Below, piece after piece: positions 9,700 through 20,818 of a stretch of 64,000 bases of DNA. The stretch spans positions 4,822,800 through 4,886,799 of the forward strand of contig OY829330.1 in the NCBI GenBank assembly GCA_963691655.1, read 5' to 3'. Each line of letters begins with the position of its first letter. Within the stretch, counting starts at the first letter, position 1. Origin of the DNA: Toxonevra muliebris. Lineage: Eukaryota > Arthropoda > Insecta > Diptera > Pallopteridae. The translations under genes and the position numbers were made by a program. The notes under the pieces were generated by a model. The model was not told where the DNA came from. It ran no database searches and saw nothing but the letters and a program-made list of their open reading frames with translations.

Positions 9700-10969
9700 C
9701 AGGGTGACAATTGTAAAGTGACGCAAGTTTAATACTCTGCAGCAAGCTTTGCCATTTACCGTTACTTTAATTTAAAAAGCAAATTCATTCATCATTGGCT
9801 TTGCTTTTAATTTCATTTGAATTTTTGTTATTACATTTTGAAATTTCCATAAAAATGGACAAGGAAAATATTCGTCGTGAAATTATGAAATTTCATTTGG
9901 CAAATTATAGTAGCCGTCAAACTGCAAAGGCTTTAAATTTGTCAAGTCGTACGGTAGACCGAGCTATTATTCAATATAATGAAACTGGGGGTTTTGGAGA
10001 TAGAGACCCGGGAAAATTTTCAACAGTTGCCACTACTGGTTTAACAGAAAAAATTCGTAAACGAATCAAGCGAAATCCAAGGCGCTCAATGAGAAAAATC
10101 GCTAAGGAAGTGGGAGTAAACCATGAAACAGTGCGAATCATTGCAATTAATCTTAAGCCGTACAAGCTCCGAAAAGCTCAAGATCTGACACAAAAAAAGA
10201 AAGATTTGCGACTGCAAAGCTGCAAGGCGTTGCTACGCTCCTCCGTGTTAAAAAATGCTGAAAATATCTTGTTTACAGATGAAAAAATTTTCACGGTTGA
10301 ACAACATTTCAATGCGCAAAATGACCGAATGTGGCTAACATCATCATCGCAACAAAATAGGACTGCTGGGCGAGTTCAAAAGCCAGCTTCCGTTATGGTA
10401 TGTGCTGGAGTTTCCGCTAATGCCAGAACCCCTCTAATATTCGTTGAAGAGGGTGTTAAAATTGACCAGGTTGTTTATCGGAGCATTTTAAATAAACATG
10501 TTCTTCCCTGGGCCCAAGATACATTTGGAAATGAAAACTGGACTTTCCAGCAAGATTCTGCACCTTCCCACATGGCAAAATTAACGCAAACATGGATAAA
10601 AGACAATTTTTCTGGATTCATAACATCTCAAGAATGGCCACCATACTCCCCAGACTTGAATCCAATGGACTACTCTATTTGGAGTATTTTAGAGAGTAAG
10701 GCTTGTGCATCTCAACACCACAGTCTGGAGTCGCTGACAAATTCATTAGAGAAAGCCTGGACTGAAATTGATCAGAAAGTCCTGCGGCGAACAGTCCTAC
10801 GATTTCCGAAGGCATGTGTGCAGGCTAAAGGAGGTTATATTGAGCGAGGTGGGGTTCAAATGAATGCATATATATTCAGCAATGTTAACACTTAATTGTA
10901 CTTAATGGAAGTACGTCCTTTTGAAAATAACTGCTGAAATGTGTGCGTCACTTTACGATTGTCACCCTT
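9700..10969 (+). mobile_element. Complete mariner-family element, DD37D (maT-like), 1270 bp
   Basis: The inverted termini read CAGGGTGACAATTGTAAAG on the left and, complemented, AAGGGTGACAATCGTAAAG on the right, continuing to TGACGCA, about 26 bp with two differences. TA flanks both ends (9698-9699, 10970-10971). The transposase inside is uninterrupted. This is the best preserved transposon in the window and looks young. Confidence 0.92.
9855..10895 (+). CDS. Intact mariner (DD37D) transposase, 346 aa
   Basis: It catalyses cut-and-paste transposition in the nucleus by binding the terminal repeats and inserting at TA. I chose ATG 9855 (MDKENIRREIMKFHLANYS), because the upstream ATG at 9795 adds a hydrophobic 20-residue stretch untypical of the family. 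Two helix-turn-helix units are visible: SSRQTAKALNLSSRTVDRAI (residues about 19-38) and RSMRKIAKEVGVNHETVRII. The catalytic residues are the Asp of LFTDEKIFTV, the Asp of FQQDSAPSHM and the Asp of SPDLNPMDYSIW. The spacing between the last two is 37 residues, giving D(37)D, known for maT-like mariners. The length is normal, with no stops or frameshifts. The element may be autonomous; activity is inference. Confidence 0.93.
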   Translation: MDKENIRREIMKFHLANYSSRQTAKALNLSSRTVDRAIIQYNETGGFGDRDPGKFSTVATTGLTEKIRKRIKRNPRRSMRKIAKEVGVNHETVRIIAINLKPYKLRKAQDLTQKKKDLRLQSCKALLRSSVLKNAENILFTDEKIFTVEQHFNAQNDRMWLTSSSQQNRTAGRVQKPASVMVCAGVSANARTPLIFVEEGVKIDQVVYRSILNKHVLPWAQDTFGNENWTFQQDSAPSHMAKLTQTWIKDNFSGFITSQEWPPYSPDLNPMDYSIWSILESKACASQHHSLESLTNSLEKAWTEIDQKVLRRTVLRFPKACVQAKGGYIERGGVQMNAYIFSNVNT

Positions 10970-10971
10970 TA

Positions 10972-11896
10972 TTTATCTTTAAATTTATATGCCGAAAATC
11001 ACATGCCTAGAAATCAAGTGATCGCAATACAAAACTTAATATCATCTTTACTTAAATCTATATCTACAATAATCGATGGTTCATTACACAGTCAAGAGGT
11101 CAGTGAAACCAAAGAAGACCTAGGTTTTTTGGTTTAATTTTTGCAAAGATCCATTTCAAGAAATAAGATCTGAGTATAAGTTTGTTAAAATGTTAAAAGA
11201 AGTAAATATATATGAGCATCCAAGATCAGTCGTCATAAACAAATCAATCAATGAAACAATTGTACACAGTAATCCTGTTTTAGACTCCAAATCTTGTGAT
11301 ATCTATATTATGCCGCTTTGTTTCCAGTTTAAAGCTATTTTCGAAATTCCTGAACTTTTAGATTGAGGCCAAGCATAAAGAAGCTAAAATGTATTTAAAT
11401 AGCATAGCATCAAGAGTTAATCCACCATATTCGTTAGCAATGAAGCCTGGGTTAAAATTCTCTAAATTTTTACTGGATCATGAAAAGTCGATAGAACCAG
11501 CTATTAGGTTTGATAAATCTGAAATTTACGATTTGACGAAAGAAAATTACTTTTCTCAAATAGTTACAGAAGTAGGTTTTTTATTTTAAGAATGCCGAAA
11601 TTTTAAATGAATTAAATTATAAAGGCATACATTATAAAAGCAACTATTATTTAGCGAATAATTTCAATAACTTAAAACTGCATAAAATAAAAAATTTTTT
11701 GTTTCAAAATAAGAGCATATTTGTATTGTGCTATCCAGTTTCCATTATTGAGTTTAGTCAATATTTTCAATCATATGAAGTTGGTACTAAAATTGAAAAA
11801 ATATTTATTTTGAGCATTTCATCATTTACAAGTCCTCCTTTCCATTTATATTCTGTAAATAATGGTAAAACGTATGTAAAACTTAAATCTGTGTAA
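10972..11896 (+). pseudogene. Decayed coding region of unrecognised family
   Basis: Three open pieces follow one another on the plus strand: 10990-11137, about 11135-11365 (another frame, with KDPFQEIRSEYKFVKMLKE and CDIYIMPLCFQFKAIFEI) and 11389-11589 (MYLNSIASRVNPPYSLAMKP), then 11699-11896, ending VNNGKTYVKLKSV. The composition is protein-like and frame changes are few, so this was probably one gene or transposon ORF. No motif let me name it. The mariner's right end abuts it, so the mariner may have landed in or beside it, but I could not find its upstream part beyond 9698. Confidence 0.45.
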
Positions 11897-12264
11897 TTAC
11901 ATTAAAGACTATTTTTAAATAAACACAATTGATAAAAACTAAACTATTTCAATCATTTCTTTTGAGTGTGGATATAGGTGAATTTGTGGTATGTGGTGAA
12001 TAAAAGAATTATATTTTGATTCAATATTAATTCAAGAATGTTTCAACCTTAAATCAAAGTTGAATCCATTTCAAATCAAAAAAGTTTCATTTTGAATTAA
12101 GATGGAACATTTTTAAAGCTAGTATGAAACAATGTTGAAATAAGAATAAACAACCTTAAACCAAAAGTGTTGCATTCTTTAATTTCAATCTAAAATCAAA
12201 GTTGTTCGTTCTTAAATTAAAAATTTCCCACCTTGGCGCTATTTTATGGCGATTTCTGCTTGAT
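11897..12264. other. No gene; low-complexity AT-rich sequence
   Basis: It contains irregular TTTCAAATCAAA and TTGAATTAAG-type repeats. Near 12250-12287 the phrase TTTCTGCTTGATTT occurs twice in tandem. Confidence 0.35.
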
Positions 12265-12640
12265 TTAAGCTGGTTTCTGCTTGATTTTACAATTTTTTTC
12301 TCTGGGCGTACCCAACAGCCTTAATGTAATTCTCGTGAACGCCAGACTGCTACAAAGATAATGCTCCGTAGTATCGTCGTCCTCAAGACACGATTGGCAG
12401 GTGATGACGCCCATGTTGTGCCATGTGATGACACCCATCAGCAATCTCAGGTCCTTTTTTCTCAGTTTCAGAAGGTATTCCGCTGATTTCCTGTTAGGTT
12501 GTCTCACGAAGCACTTTGCGGTTCTGCAGGAGTCATGCTCGGACTATCTTTCTCTTTGGATAGAACGCATTACCTGCCCAAAGCTTATGCCAAAAAAGGA
12601 ACCTCCATTAGCTGTCAAAGTTCGGACATAGCTATTGACT
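12265..12640 (-). pseudogene. LINE RNase H-to-Cys/His tail fragment
   Basis: The minus-strand frame contains KCFVRQPNRKSAEYLLKLRK, DLRLLMGVITWHNMGVITC, and then CQSCLEDDDTTEHYLCSSLAF and LRLLG. This is the region after RNase H in I/R1/LOA-type LINEs (TGH-N...C-C...TTEHYLC-C). A local duplication of about 20 bp (GTGATGACGCCCATG and GTGATGACACCCATC) doubles the MGVIT motif. Stops precede 12507. Truncated at both ends. Confidence 0.6.
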
Positions 12641-12772
12641 AACCCTTTAGTTCATTTGTATGAACTAGGTCTTTAATTCACGAACTACGCAACTCTAGTT
12701 CACAACATTGTCAACTGAATGAAAAACTTTAAATAAAACATTAAACTATATGACTGTGAGTAACTTTAATTA

Positions 12773-13437
12773 AGTGTTGTCAGACCATTTGCTTCAGAAA
12801 CCCCAAGTTCGTATACAAAATCCCATTTCAAAATGCCGAAAATCTCGTGAAAAATACCATTTAAATTAAATTATAGAACACATTGTATTTAAAAGTTTAT
12901 GTATTTAAAAGTTTATGTATTTAAACTTTTCTTAATCATTTTTATACAACGTAACTACGAAAAACCATTCCTTAATATGATATTGTGGACAAAGACAAAG
13001 CTTCAAAAAATATTCAATTATATTCAGAATAGTTCGATTCGAAAAATTCCGATTCATTCCCGTTATGGCACAGTTATTCCCGCACAGGAATCAGTAATTT
13101 TTTTATATTTTTGTTTTCTAAGAATGATTCAGGCATACTATCAACCAAAAATTTTTGATGATTGTCTACTCGTGAGATTCTTGTTGTCAAGTGAGTGGAA
13201 CATGTTTAAACAAGGTATGCTCTACAATACTACATTACACGAATTTCTCTACGTTTCCAAATAATACTATAGCCAAAGTCAAGGTAAAAAAATAATGTTT
13301 TCTCAACTCATAAAAACTGTGTTGAAAATATAATTTTTGTTAATTGTAAATTATTTTAATTTATATGAAAAATCCCGTTTTGTTATATTAAATCCCTTTC
13401 GCTCTTCTGGACGAAATCCCACATTCTGACAACACTG
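12773..13437. mobile_element. Candidate non-autonomous hAT element
   Basis: The ends read AGTGTTGTCAGACC and the complement of CAGTGTTGTCAGAATG, a hAT-like terminal repeat. A clean 8-bp duplication was not seen. The interior holds a threefold direct repeat of GTATTTAAAAGTTTAT at about 12886-12925. The long open frame at 12899-13264 has no recognisable motif and is taken as accidental. Confidence 0.5.
12886..12925. repeat. Short tandem repeat, 16-bp unit
   Basis: The unit GTATTTAAAAGTTTAT is repeated twice completely and once partly. Confidence 0.8.
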
Positions 13438-14546
13438 CTTCAACTTTGCAAGGTGGATTAAAATATATCTCACATAACCCTAAAGATTTAAGCGAGAGGG
13501 GCTCAAACTCCAGTTTGCATTACATCAAAAGCACGGTTGGCTAAATAGTCGTCGATGATTTGTCGTCAACGATGTCTTAAATAAATGTTGTCAGTTAAGT
13601 GACATGGTTAACAACAATGTCTTCTGCATCTCGTTGATGAAAACTTTTCATAGATATGCAACTGACTATGGAAAACACATGCAAGGGATAGTAAAATAGT
13701 GGTTGAGAAAAACTTATGTAAAATATCGCTCTTGTTGTTACAACATAAAATACGAAAGCGTCGTTCACGACCCTATATAGTCTTACACGATTCGTGACGA
13801 TTTCTTGGGGACATGATCAACGGGTGTTGGTTGGTTGGAAATTTGCCTATATATACCAAAAATATTCTTTAAATTTAAAAAACTATAAATGTGATACCGT
13901 GTAAATCGAGGGATGAGTGCAAGTCTATATAAAATTAAAGCTCTTGAATTACATTAGATTTGCACTTTAAGAATATCTGTTAGTGTGAAACGTACAACGC
14001 TTTCCAATCATCCTCACTATCCAAGAAACATTTATACATTAATATGAACCTTACTAAATACCTACATATTTTTAAGAGCACAATTAAATTACGTGTAAAA
14101 ACTTCATCGTTGAAAATTTAGAAAAAGTCTACTTCCTTTTATGTATGTACATATAATTTTCCTTTCTCTCTCCCAACCTACCGCAATATTACAACTTTTG
14201 CTATCATTTACTCCTACTGCATATATTTAAACTGTTATAAAAATGTGATATGCAAGAACAAATCACAAGCACTTAATGTGTTATTTCAAATTTTTGTTCA
14301 CTTTTAGCATTTGTTTAAATATAAAGTTGCCTTTAATGGATGGCTGGACGGATATGCTGACAGATAGACAGACAACCGGACGGACGGATAATCAAATGAA
14401 AACGAATGAGCGAACGTAGTGAACGTGCGTCCAAAAGTGCATAACGTCTCGTACTTGAGAATATAAGACAACATCTAGTACTTTTTCTTTGCGAAACATA
14501 CATATATTTTTAAGCATGCAGACACAGATATCAATAGTGTCGTTAT
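13438..14546. other. No gene seen; AT-rich intron-like sequence
   Basis: Nothing recognisable apart from a GGACGGA/GACAGA-type purine-rich patch at about 14338-14392. Confidence 0.35.
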
Positions 14547-15659
14547 TAGAGTTCGACCGAACGTCCATTTTTTGGCCGAAGCCGAACCGAACTTCGGCCA
14601 AAGTTTTAATGTTTGGCCGAAGCCAAAGGCCAAATCGAACTTTTGAACATTATTCGAGTTTCCCTCAAGCAATAAATAAGTCAATAATTTTTGATTGATA
14701 AATTTGGCCTAATTTGAAATTGAAGTGTTTATGTGTATTATTCAAATTATATTTTTTGTAATTTTTATAATTATAAAAAACTATTATAATAGTATTACGT
14801 TTTAAATCAATAAAAACATTCAGAGCCGTTGACTTAGAAAAAAAACACTTATTTTTATAATTCATTGAACACAAAATACATATAACTAATATGATATGGT
14901 ATTAATACTTAATACAGGGTCGAAAAAGTGAAACGGTCAGCCAAAAAAATTTTTCTCGGATTTCTAGGACAACGATGTTTTTCGATTAAGGTACGAATAT
15001 CTTCTTACTCCCTAATGACTTATTTTGCAAATAATTGCGGGTTGTAAATTTGCGTAGTATATTTTTTATTTATTCATATCTCGGAAACGAATAGAGATAA
15101 CTAAATGAGCTAAATATATATAGTTTTAATAAAATTTTGTTTTTTCTTGTAAAAATTTATCTTGCTCCTGTTATAAACAATTTCTCTAAACTATTGCGAA
15201 TTAGACCATTATCTCAATTTCACCCGACAATTTACATGCGTAAAATGACACCAAGTAAATCAAAAAGTTAGTAACCTCTTATTTATATGAAAGAAGTTAT
15301 GCCTATTTTCTGAATAGATCAAAAAAACCTAAAAAAATATGGGTGTTGTTGTTGAACCCATTACGTGCTTTTTTGGCTATTTAGTATTTTTGATCGAAAA
15401 ACATCGTTGTCCTAGAAATCCGAGAAATCCGTTTCACTTTTTCGATCCTACAGTAATAGGATATTACAAAACACAAAAAATCACTTGCAACACTAGATGG
15501 AGGAGCGAAAAAATACTTGGTTGCAATTTTTTAACAATAAATAGGGATTGTGGTTCCGATATTTTTGTCTTCGGCTATTGTTCAGCAAATTTTTGGCTGA
15601 AGCCGAACCTCATTTTTATAGCCGAACATGGCCGAAACCGAACGTTCGATAGAACTCTA
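14547..15659. mobile_element. hAT-type element with GGCCGAA-rich ends, carrying a nested palindromic element
   Basis: It begins TAGAGTTCGACCGAACG and ends with the inverse TAGAGTTCTATCGAACG. The perfect 8-bp duplication GTCGTTAT is at 14539-14546 and 15660-15667. Many GGCCGAAGCCGAA repeats lie near both ends. A second element sits inside at about 14925-15452. It is related in style to the element at 18057-18975. Confidence 0.8.
14925..15452. mobile_element. Nested palindromic element with arms of about 75 bp
   Basis: The left arm runs from CAGGGTCGAAAAAGTG through TTTCTAGGACAACGATG to TTTTTCGAT, and the right arm is its inverse, ending at TTTTTCGATCCTA. No reading frame of interest. It is inside the hAT-type element at 14547-15659 and so is younger than it. 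Confidence 0.7.
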
Positions 15660-15930
15660 GTCGTTATAAGCGCCTTAAAGTATGCAACGAAAAATTACAA
15701 TAAAACAAAAATATATATACATACATATATATACGTGTATGTTAAAGAGGTTGCTGCTTGCTGGGCCAAGCAGTAATATATAAGCTTGTTACCACTTTCT
15801 CACTTTAAACAACATTTTTTGTTGGTCTACTCCTTTGGAAAATGAAAAGCTAACTAATAAGTTAATTAACTTCACGCCGTGACAGTGGCTCAAATTATGC
15901 AATATACCGCTGATTTATTTTTATTACAAG

Positions 15931-16400
15931 GTTAGGTTAGGTTAGGTTGAGTGGTCCTATTACCCGAAGAAGCCCAAAAAGCGTTAGAACGACTATTTGA
16001 TACCAATATCTCTATTGTAAAGTCTAAGGAAAGCTTTTTAACTATTCCAGTGTGTTATGTCTATACACTCCATTTAGTTAAATCACAAAACTTCAACAGA
16101 ATGCTGAGGTTGACATTAGTAGCGCCTCCTATGCTGCATAGCAACAGTTTTGAGTCAATATCTTGCTAAACCGAGCAGTCACAAAGGATCCATTCGAGTC
16201 TTGCGATCTCTTCGATGTCATGACAACTATGGCAGAAATCGTTATGAGGGGCACCCATTTTCGCTGCTTGCGAGCCAATCGCCCAGTGTCCCATAGAAAG
16301 TGCTGTTATTCCTGCGATTTCCATCCTGGGAAAAGATAAGAGTTCTTTAGTTTTGGAGAGCTTATATTGAGACCACATCGTTCTTGATGTGGCGCTGGTT
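15931..16400 (-). mobile_element. LINE 3' fragment ending in (AACCT)n
   Basis: The minus strand encodes a post-RNase H tail (YKLSKTKELLSFPRMEI, GHWAIGSQAAKMGAPHNDF, CHSCHDIEE, WILCDCS), about 16378-16166. A 3' untranslated part follows, ending CCACTCAACCTAACCTAACC at 15931. The end pattern resembles the LINE at 1558-2251, although the upstream part of the UTR differs. Stops are present. Confidence 0.7.
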
Positions 16401-18056
16401 GTTAAGCCTCTCCATCTGAAATCGGATTGTTAAAAGAAGTATGTGAAAATGCGTCTCTGTACGGAGTAAATTTAAAAATCGATCAAAAACATGCTTTCAA
16501 AAACTACAACATATACTTTTTTTACAAAATATAATTTAAAATTAATTTTAGGAGTTCCCAGTGAGTCTCAGAATGCGTACATAAGGGTTAATGTATTGCG
16601 TTTTCACAGCGTTTCTGTCGCAAGGACAAAATCGCATTTGTTTGCGCATAGTAAATCTCAAAAAATTCTGTGTTTTATTAATAGATAAAATTGTTATGTC
16701 CTTAATGGAATACCCTTTACTATTAAAATATTCGGAAAATACAATGTTCGTTTTCGAACAGCTGTTATCACTTTTTGCTTTTGTTTTTTCCATTGCTTAC
16801 CAAATTTACACTTTCTTATAATTATCATTTTCTTAATATCGATAAGAAAATAAGAAGTTCATGAGAATTAACTACCTGAACAAGACAGGATTCAAAAACC
16901 CAACGCCTCGGGTAAAATTTTCTCAGGCAATTTTTACTTTTTAAGGCTTGTCGTTGACAGTCAAAAGGTAATACCGTGCAGAAAAGTTTTTATTTTCCAT
17001 TTTTGAGTTCTCATCCTGTTTAGAATATCACCTTAAGGCCAAGGCGGGCACGAAAAATATGAGTTATTATACAAAAAATTCAGGTTTTTATCATTTTTCA
17101 TCCCATGGTGCAGCACATTTTCGCATTAAGGCTCCAGAGTACGTAGTATTTGTTTTTGTTTGATTTACCCTACAGCAAATCAATATAAGTTCTTCGTTAT
17201 ACGTATATGCTATAAGGAATCAATTAACTCGATACGTTCTGCCTTTAAAAAATCCGTATCGGATTTGTTAAAAGTTTAAGTTAATGTGAACTGTCTTTGT
17301 CACTAATTTTTAAAATTCTTATTTTATTTTTTATTGATTTATTATCAAGACTTCAACCAAAAAGTCAAGTTGGAGATAAGACGCAGTGGCTCCGAGCTCG
17401 AAAATTTTGGCATTGGTCAACGCCCGAATTCGCCTGAATTAAATCTAGAAAAATAATTTCTATAGCATTGGAAAAAATTTCAGAATACGAACTGAGTTCC
17501 AAAGGATCTAAATATCCAGGAGTTGGCTGCAAACAGGAGCTGAGTTTTAAAGTTTTAATACTATAATGCAAAGTGTATATCAAAGTCAGTTAAGACCAAC
17601 TGAAATACACTTTTCATAGCAAGATAAAATTAGTTGTTGTTGTCTTTTTAGTGATAGTGTTGAAATGCGTCACGAAGCAGCTATCATTTTACTACTTAGA
17701 AATGTTAATCTCATTAAAATGAAGTCAATCAGCCAATTATGTTAGATATTTTTTGGTAGGTACTATAACTTAAAAATTATGCAGGAACAGAAGCGCAGCA
17801 GCATCAGATGATAGTTAACACGATGAACGTAATTGTAAAATAAAATGAATATGTTGTTGTTGTTTTTTCGTTATGACTCAAGTTAAAGGTAGAATTTTCA
17901 TTTAATTCCACTTTAATACTTCCACTCAAATAAAAATAGTTTCCCAAATTCCTCATAGATTCAAAATCAAAATGTAAAAAAAAATGGAAAATGTTGTACG
18001 AAGTGTTAATCAAATGCTTCTATGATTAGTTATATGACTTTTGATGGTATTTACGG
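16401..18056. other. No gene recognised
   Basis: AT-rich sequence. Short open frames on both strands lack motifs. Confidence 0.35.
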
Positions 18057-18975
18057 TAGTGTCCGACCGAATATTCGGCTTCGGTTCTTCGGATATTCGG
18101 CCTAAAAATACATCCTCGGCTACGGCTTTGGCAAAACATGGACGAAGGTTTGGCCGAAGCCGAAGATTATAAGCATTTCATTTTACAAGAAATTTGACTA
18201 CAGATTGGCTGTGAAAACTTCTTACTTAGAATTACAATATTTATACAAATAAACAAATGTAACCACTTCCCGTTATAAAATATGTACATTGCAATTTCTG
18301 TGTAATATTTTCTCCGTTTGCTCGTTCCATTTTTATTTTTGAACTAACCCACAGATTTACAACCTTACAAACTGAAATCAGTGATTTTTTTAACAAACAA
18401 CCTGCAGGAGCTAATATAATTAGAGTCAGCAGAAGCAAGCCAAACTTTTTTTTACTTTAAGGAAGAACTTGAAGCGTATTGATAGATCTATCTATCTAGT
18501 TCTTTTATTTGACATTTTCTTATATAAAAATATAAACTTTTGATGACTTAACTAAAAGAACATACGATAAAACTATCCCAAAAATTTAATTTTCAATATT
18601 TTTAATTAATTCTGGTTCCGGCTGTAGGCATAGGTCTATCGATGAACACGTTGTTTCAATCTTTGATTTAGATAGGCAGAAACATGGCAGCCATCGGCCA
18701 ACTTTTTTAAGACACAGATGTCGTTGAACGACAGTCGTTCTACAGATATATAGTCGATGTAGCTGAAATAATATTAGTCAGCTCCTCCAACAATGAACAG
18801 TTATTTAGTGATACTGGTCAGCTTTTTATTTGCGGTACCTATTATTTATGTTTTTCTGAATATGTTTGCAAATACATAGGTAGAAAAAATTTACTTTCAG
18901 ATTTTTATTTGTTTATATTTAAAAAATCGTTCGGCCTTCGGCTTTGGCCAAAAAATCACCTTCGGTCGGACACTA
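18057..18975. mobile_element. Non-autonomous hAT-type element, 919 bp
   Basis: The ends are TAGTGTCCGACCGAA and its inverse. The perfect 8-bp duplication ATTTACGG is at 18049-18056 and 18976-18983. GGCTTCGG and GGCCGAA repeats are concentrated near the ends. No transposase. Confidence 0.87.
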
Positions 18976-18983
18976 ATTTACGG

Positions 18984-20230
18984 TCCAGAAAATGTAATAA
19001 TAACAGCCAAGACTGTAAGAGCAACAGATCAAATGCACAGAATCAAGACTCTAGATAATGGGGATATTGGTTTTGATTGTTAATAACTTTATTAATTTTG
19101 TGAATGTTATGAACTATCGTATGAGCCAAAAAATTTTATTATTTTGCATGCTTATGGAATGTAATTTCATCACTTTATTTGTCATTATGAGCTATTTTAA
19201 ATTGTAGCCTATCTCTTGTTACGTATTGTGAACCATTATTTTAAACAGTAGTATTCTCTTGTGACGATTATGACTTGCATCTTTCTCGTTGTAACGTATT
19301 GTCAGACTAGCGAGTAATGTAACCAATCAAATGACTGCTTCTTAAATGTGAAGCACTTGCTGAAAATACTAAGAAGAAAAAGAAAAAAAGCTTCATTTAG
19401 AAAACGTTGCTACACAAAAGAACATTGTGCAAATTTTGAATATTTTTAAACGTAAAAAAAAATAATAATAGATCTCATTAAGTTTAAACTTAATCTTTTA
19501 ACCAGTAAGACTGAAATAATAAAAAAAACAAACACTAGGATCTTTGTTTCCAGTTAATATAGATGAAAGAAAAATTAATATAAAGCCAATAAATTGAAGT
19601 AATAATGCTTTCGCATTTTTTGTGACCATTTTTGATTTTTTATATTTACCAGTTTGTTTAACAGCTGTTGTGTATCAATGCATGGTTGAAAAACAAAAAA
19701 TACTCAAATATAAACCCTGATACCAAATAATAATATGGAACCCTGATCAAACTATCGAATAGTTGATTTATGCGCTGATTTACACGTTTAACGAAACACG
19801 CGTTCTCGAAAACAACCATGTAAACTTATAAATTTAATATGGTTTACGAGTTTATACGTTCAAGGGAATGCCTTTAATATGATATTATTTAATTGCAAAT
19901 TGCTTTACAAAATCAAATGTCGAATGGATAACTTTTAAAGGATCATTCGGAGACCCTGTACTAAGATTTTCTCTATCACGTCTGGGATCCTCCGGTATGG
20001 GGGCCAAAACCTATAATTTAGGTATGCGCTGAACCAATATAAATTTTTTTTTTATTTTACTTTGTACTTTGTACTTATTTCATTGATAAGAGAAAGTTGT
20101 TTACATGGAAGGAAGGAAAAAATTACTTAGACAACCACACTCCACCAACCCCCTTTACCCACCCTTTTGAGTGTTATATGTTATTCGAAATATGACTATA
20201 GCGGGTTAACGAAAGCGTAACCTATCATCA
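18984..20230. other. No gene recognised
   Basis: AT-rich; no supported frames, hairpins or duplicated ends seen. Confidence 0.3.
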
Positions 20231-20241
20231 AGTTTTGGTAG

Positions 20242-20565
20242 AAAATGTTCCCCATCGAAAAGTAGTTGGGGTCACCGAAGGTCAAAATTACCTAGGTCCA
20301 ACTTTTTTAAGAAATTAACACTTTTTTTATAATCCCTTTGTACTTTGTTAATTGTTGGAAAAAATAATAAAGATTCTTCGGAAAAAATATCCTCCATAAA
20401 AAAATAGTTGAAGGTCAAAACCAACTAACTTTTTTCCAGAAATTAATCTTTGACTGACCAAAATCTTTCTTTTTTGCTATAATACCTTTATATAGGATTT
20501 GCCAAAAACAGTCTGTGGGGAAAATATTTGCAAACAAAATGTAGTTGAGAAAAATTACCTGGTTC
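20242..20565. repeat. Diverged tandem repeats, period about 140 bp
   Basis: Three diverged units begin near 20242, 20377 and 20519. Each starts with GGAAAA, an AT tract and TAGTTG, and goes on to a GTC/AAAATTACC-like part and a TTTTTT..AGAAATTAA block. They are diverged and hold no gene. Confidence 0.4.
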
Positions 20566-20806
20566 AACAAGAGACACTCTTAGGCCTGAACGGCCCATTG
20601 TAATACCACATAGTTGGACTTTCAGTTTAACGCCGATTCCGAACGGCGGTGTTGCAATTTTTTTTCGGTTTGATGGTTTTACCATTACCAACCAAGGTGT
20701 GTACTTGTACACTTTTTTATAATTCTTATGCACTTCATATTGATAGTGAATAAAAGAATTTTATGAGAATTAACCACCAGACGAAGGCGGGAATCGAACT
20801 CGAAGG
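20566..20806 (-). mobile_element. tRNA-derived SINE, truncated copy
   Basis: It has the same body as the neighbour at 20819-21130: a conserved GAACGGCGGTGT block, an ACCATTACCAACCAAGGTG block and the palindrome TGTGTACTTGTACAC. On the minus strand its 5' end retains only the B-box half of the tRNA-like head. The SINE next to it landed immediately beyond this truncated head. Confidence 0.75.
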
Positions 20807-20818
20807 GAATTATAACAA

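Noticed and set aside
12899..13264. 121-codon open frame on the plus strand
   Set aside because: It starts in a short tandem repeat inside a candidate hAT miniature element; no motif.
15339..15776. 145-codon open frame on the plus strand
   Set aside because: It crosses the nested palindromic element, the end of a hAT-type element and its flank, so it cannot be one gene.
15931..15950. Interstitial telomere (TTAGG)n
   Set aside because: It is at the 3' end of a LINE on the minus strand, only about four units long, and the same ending caps another LINE and a SINE here.
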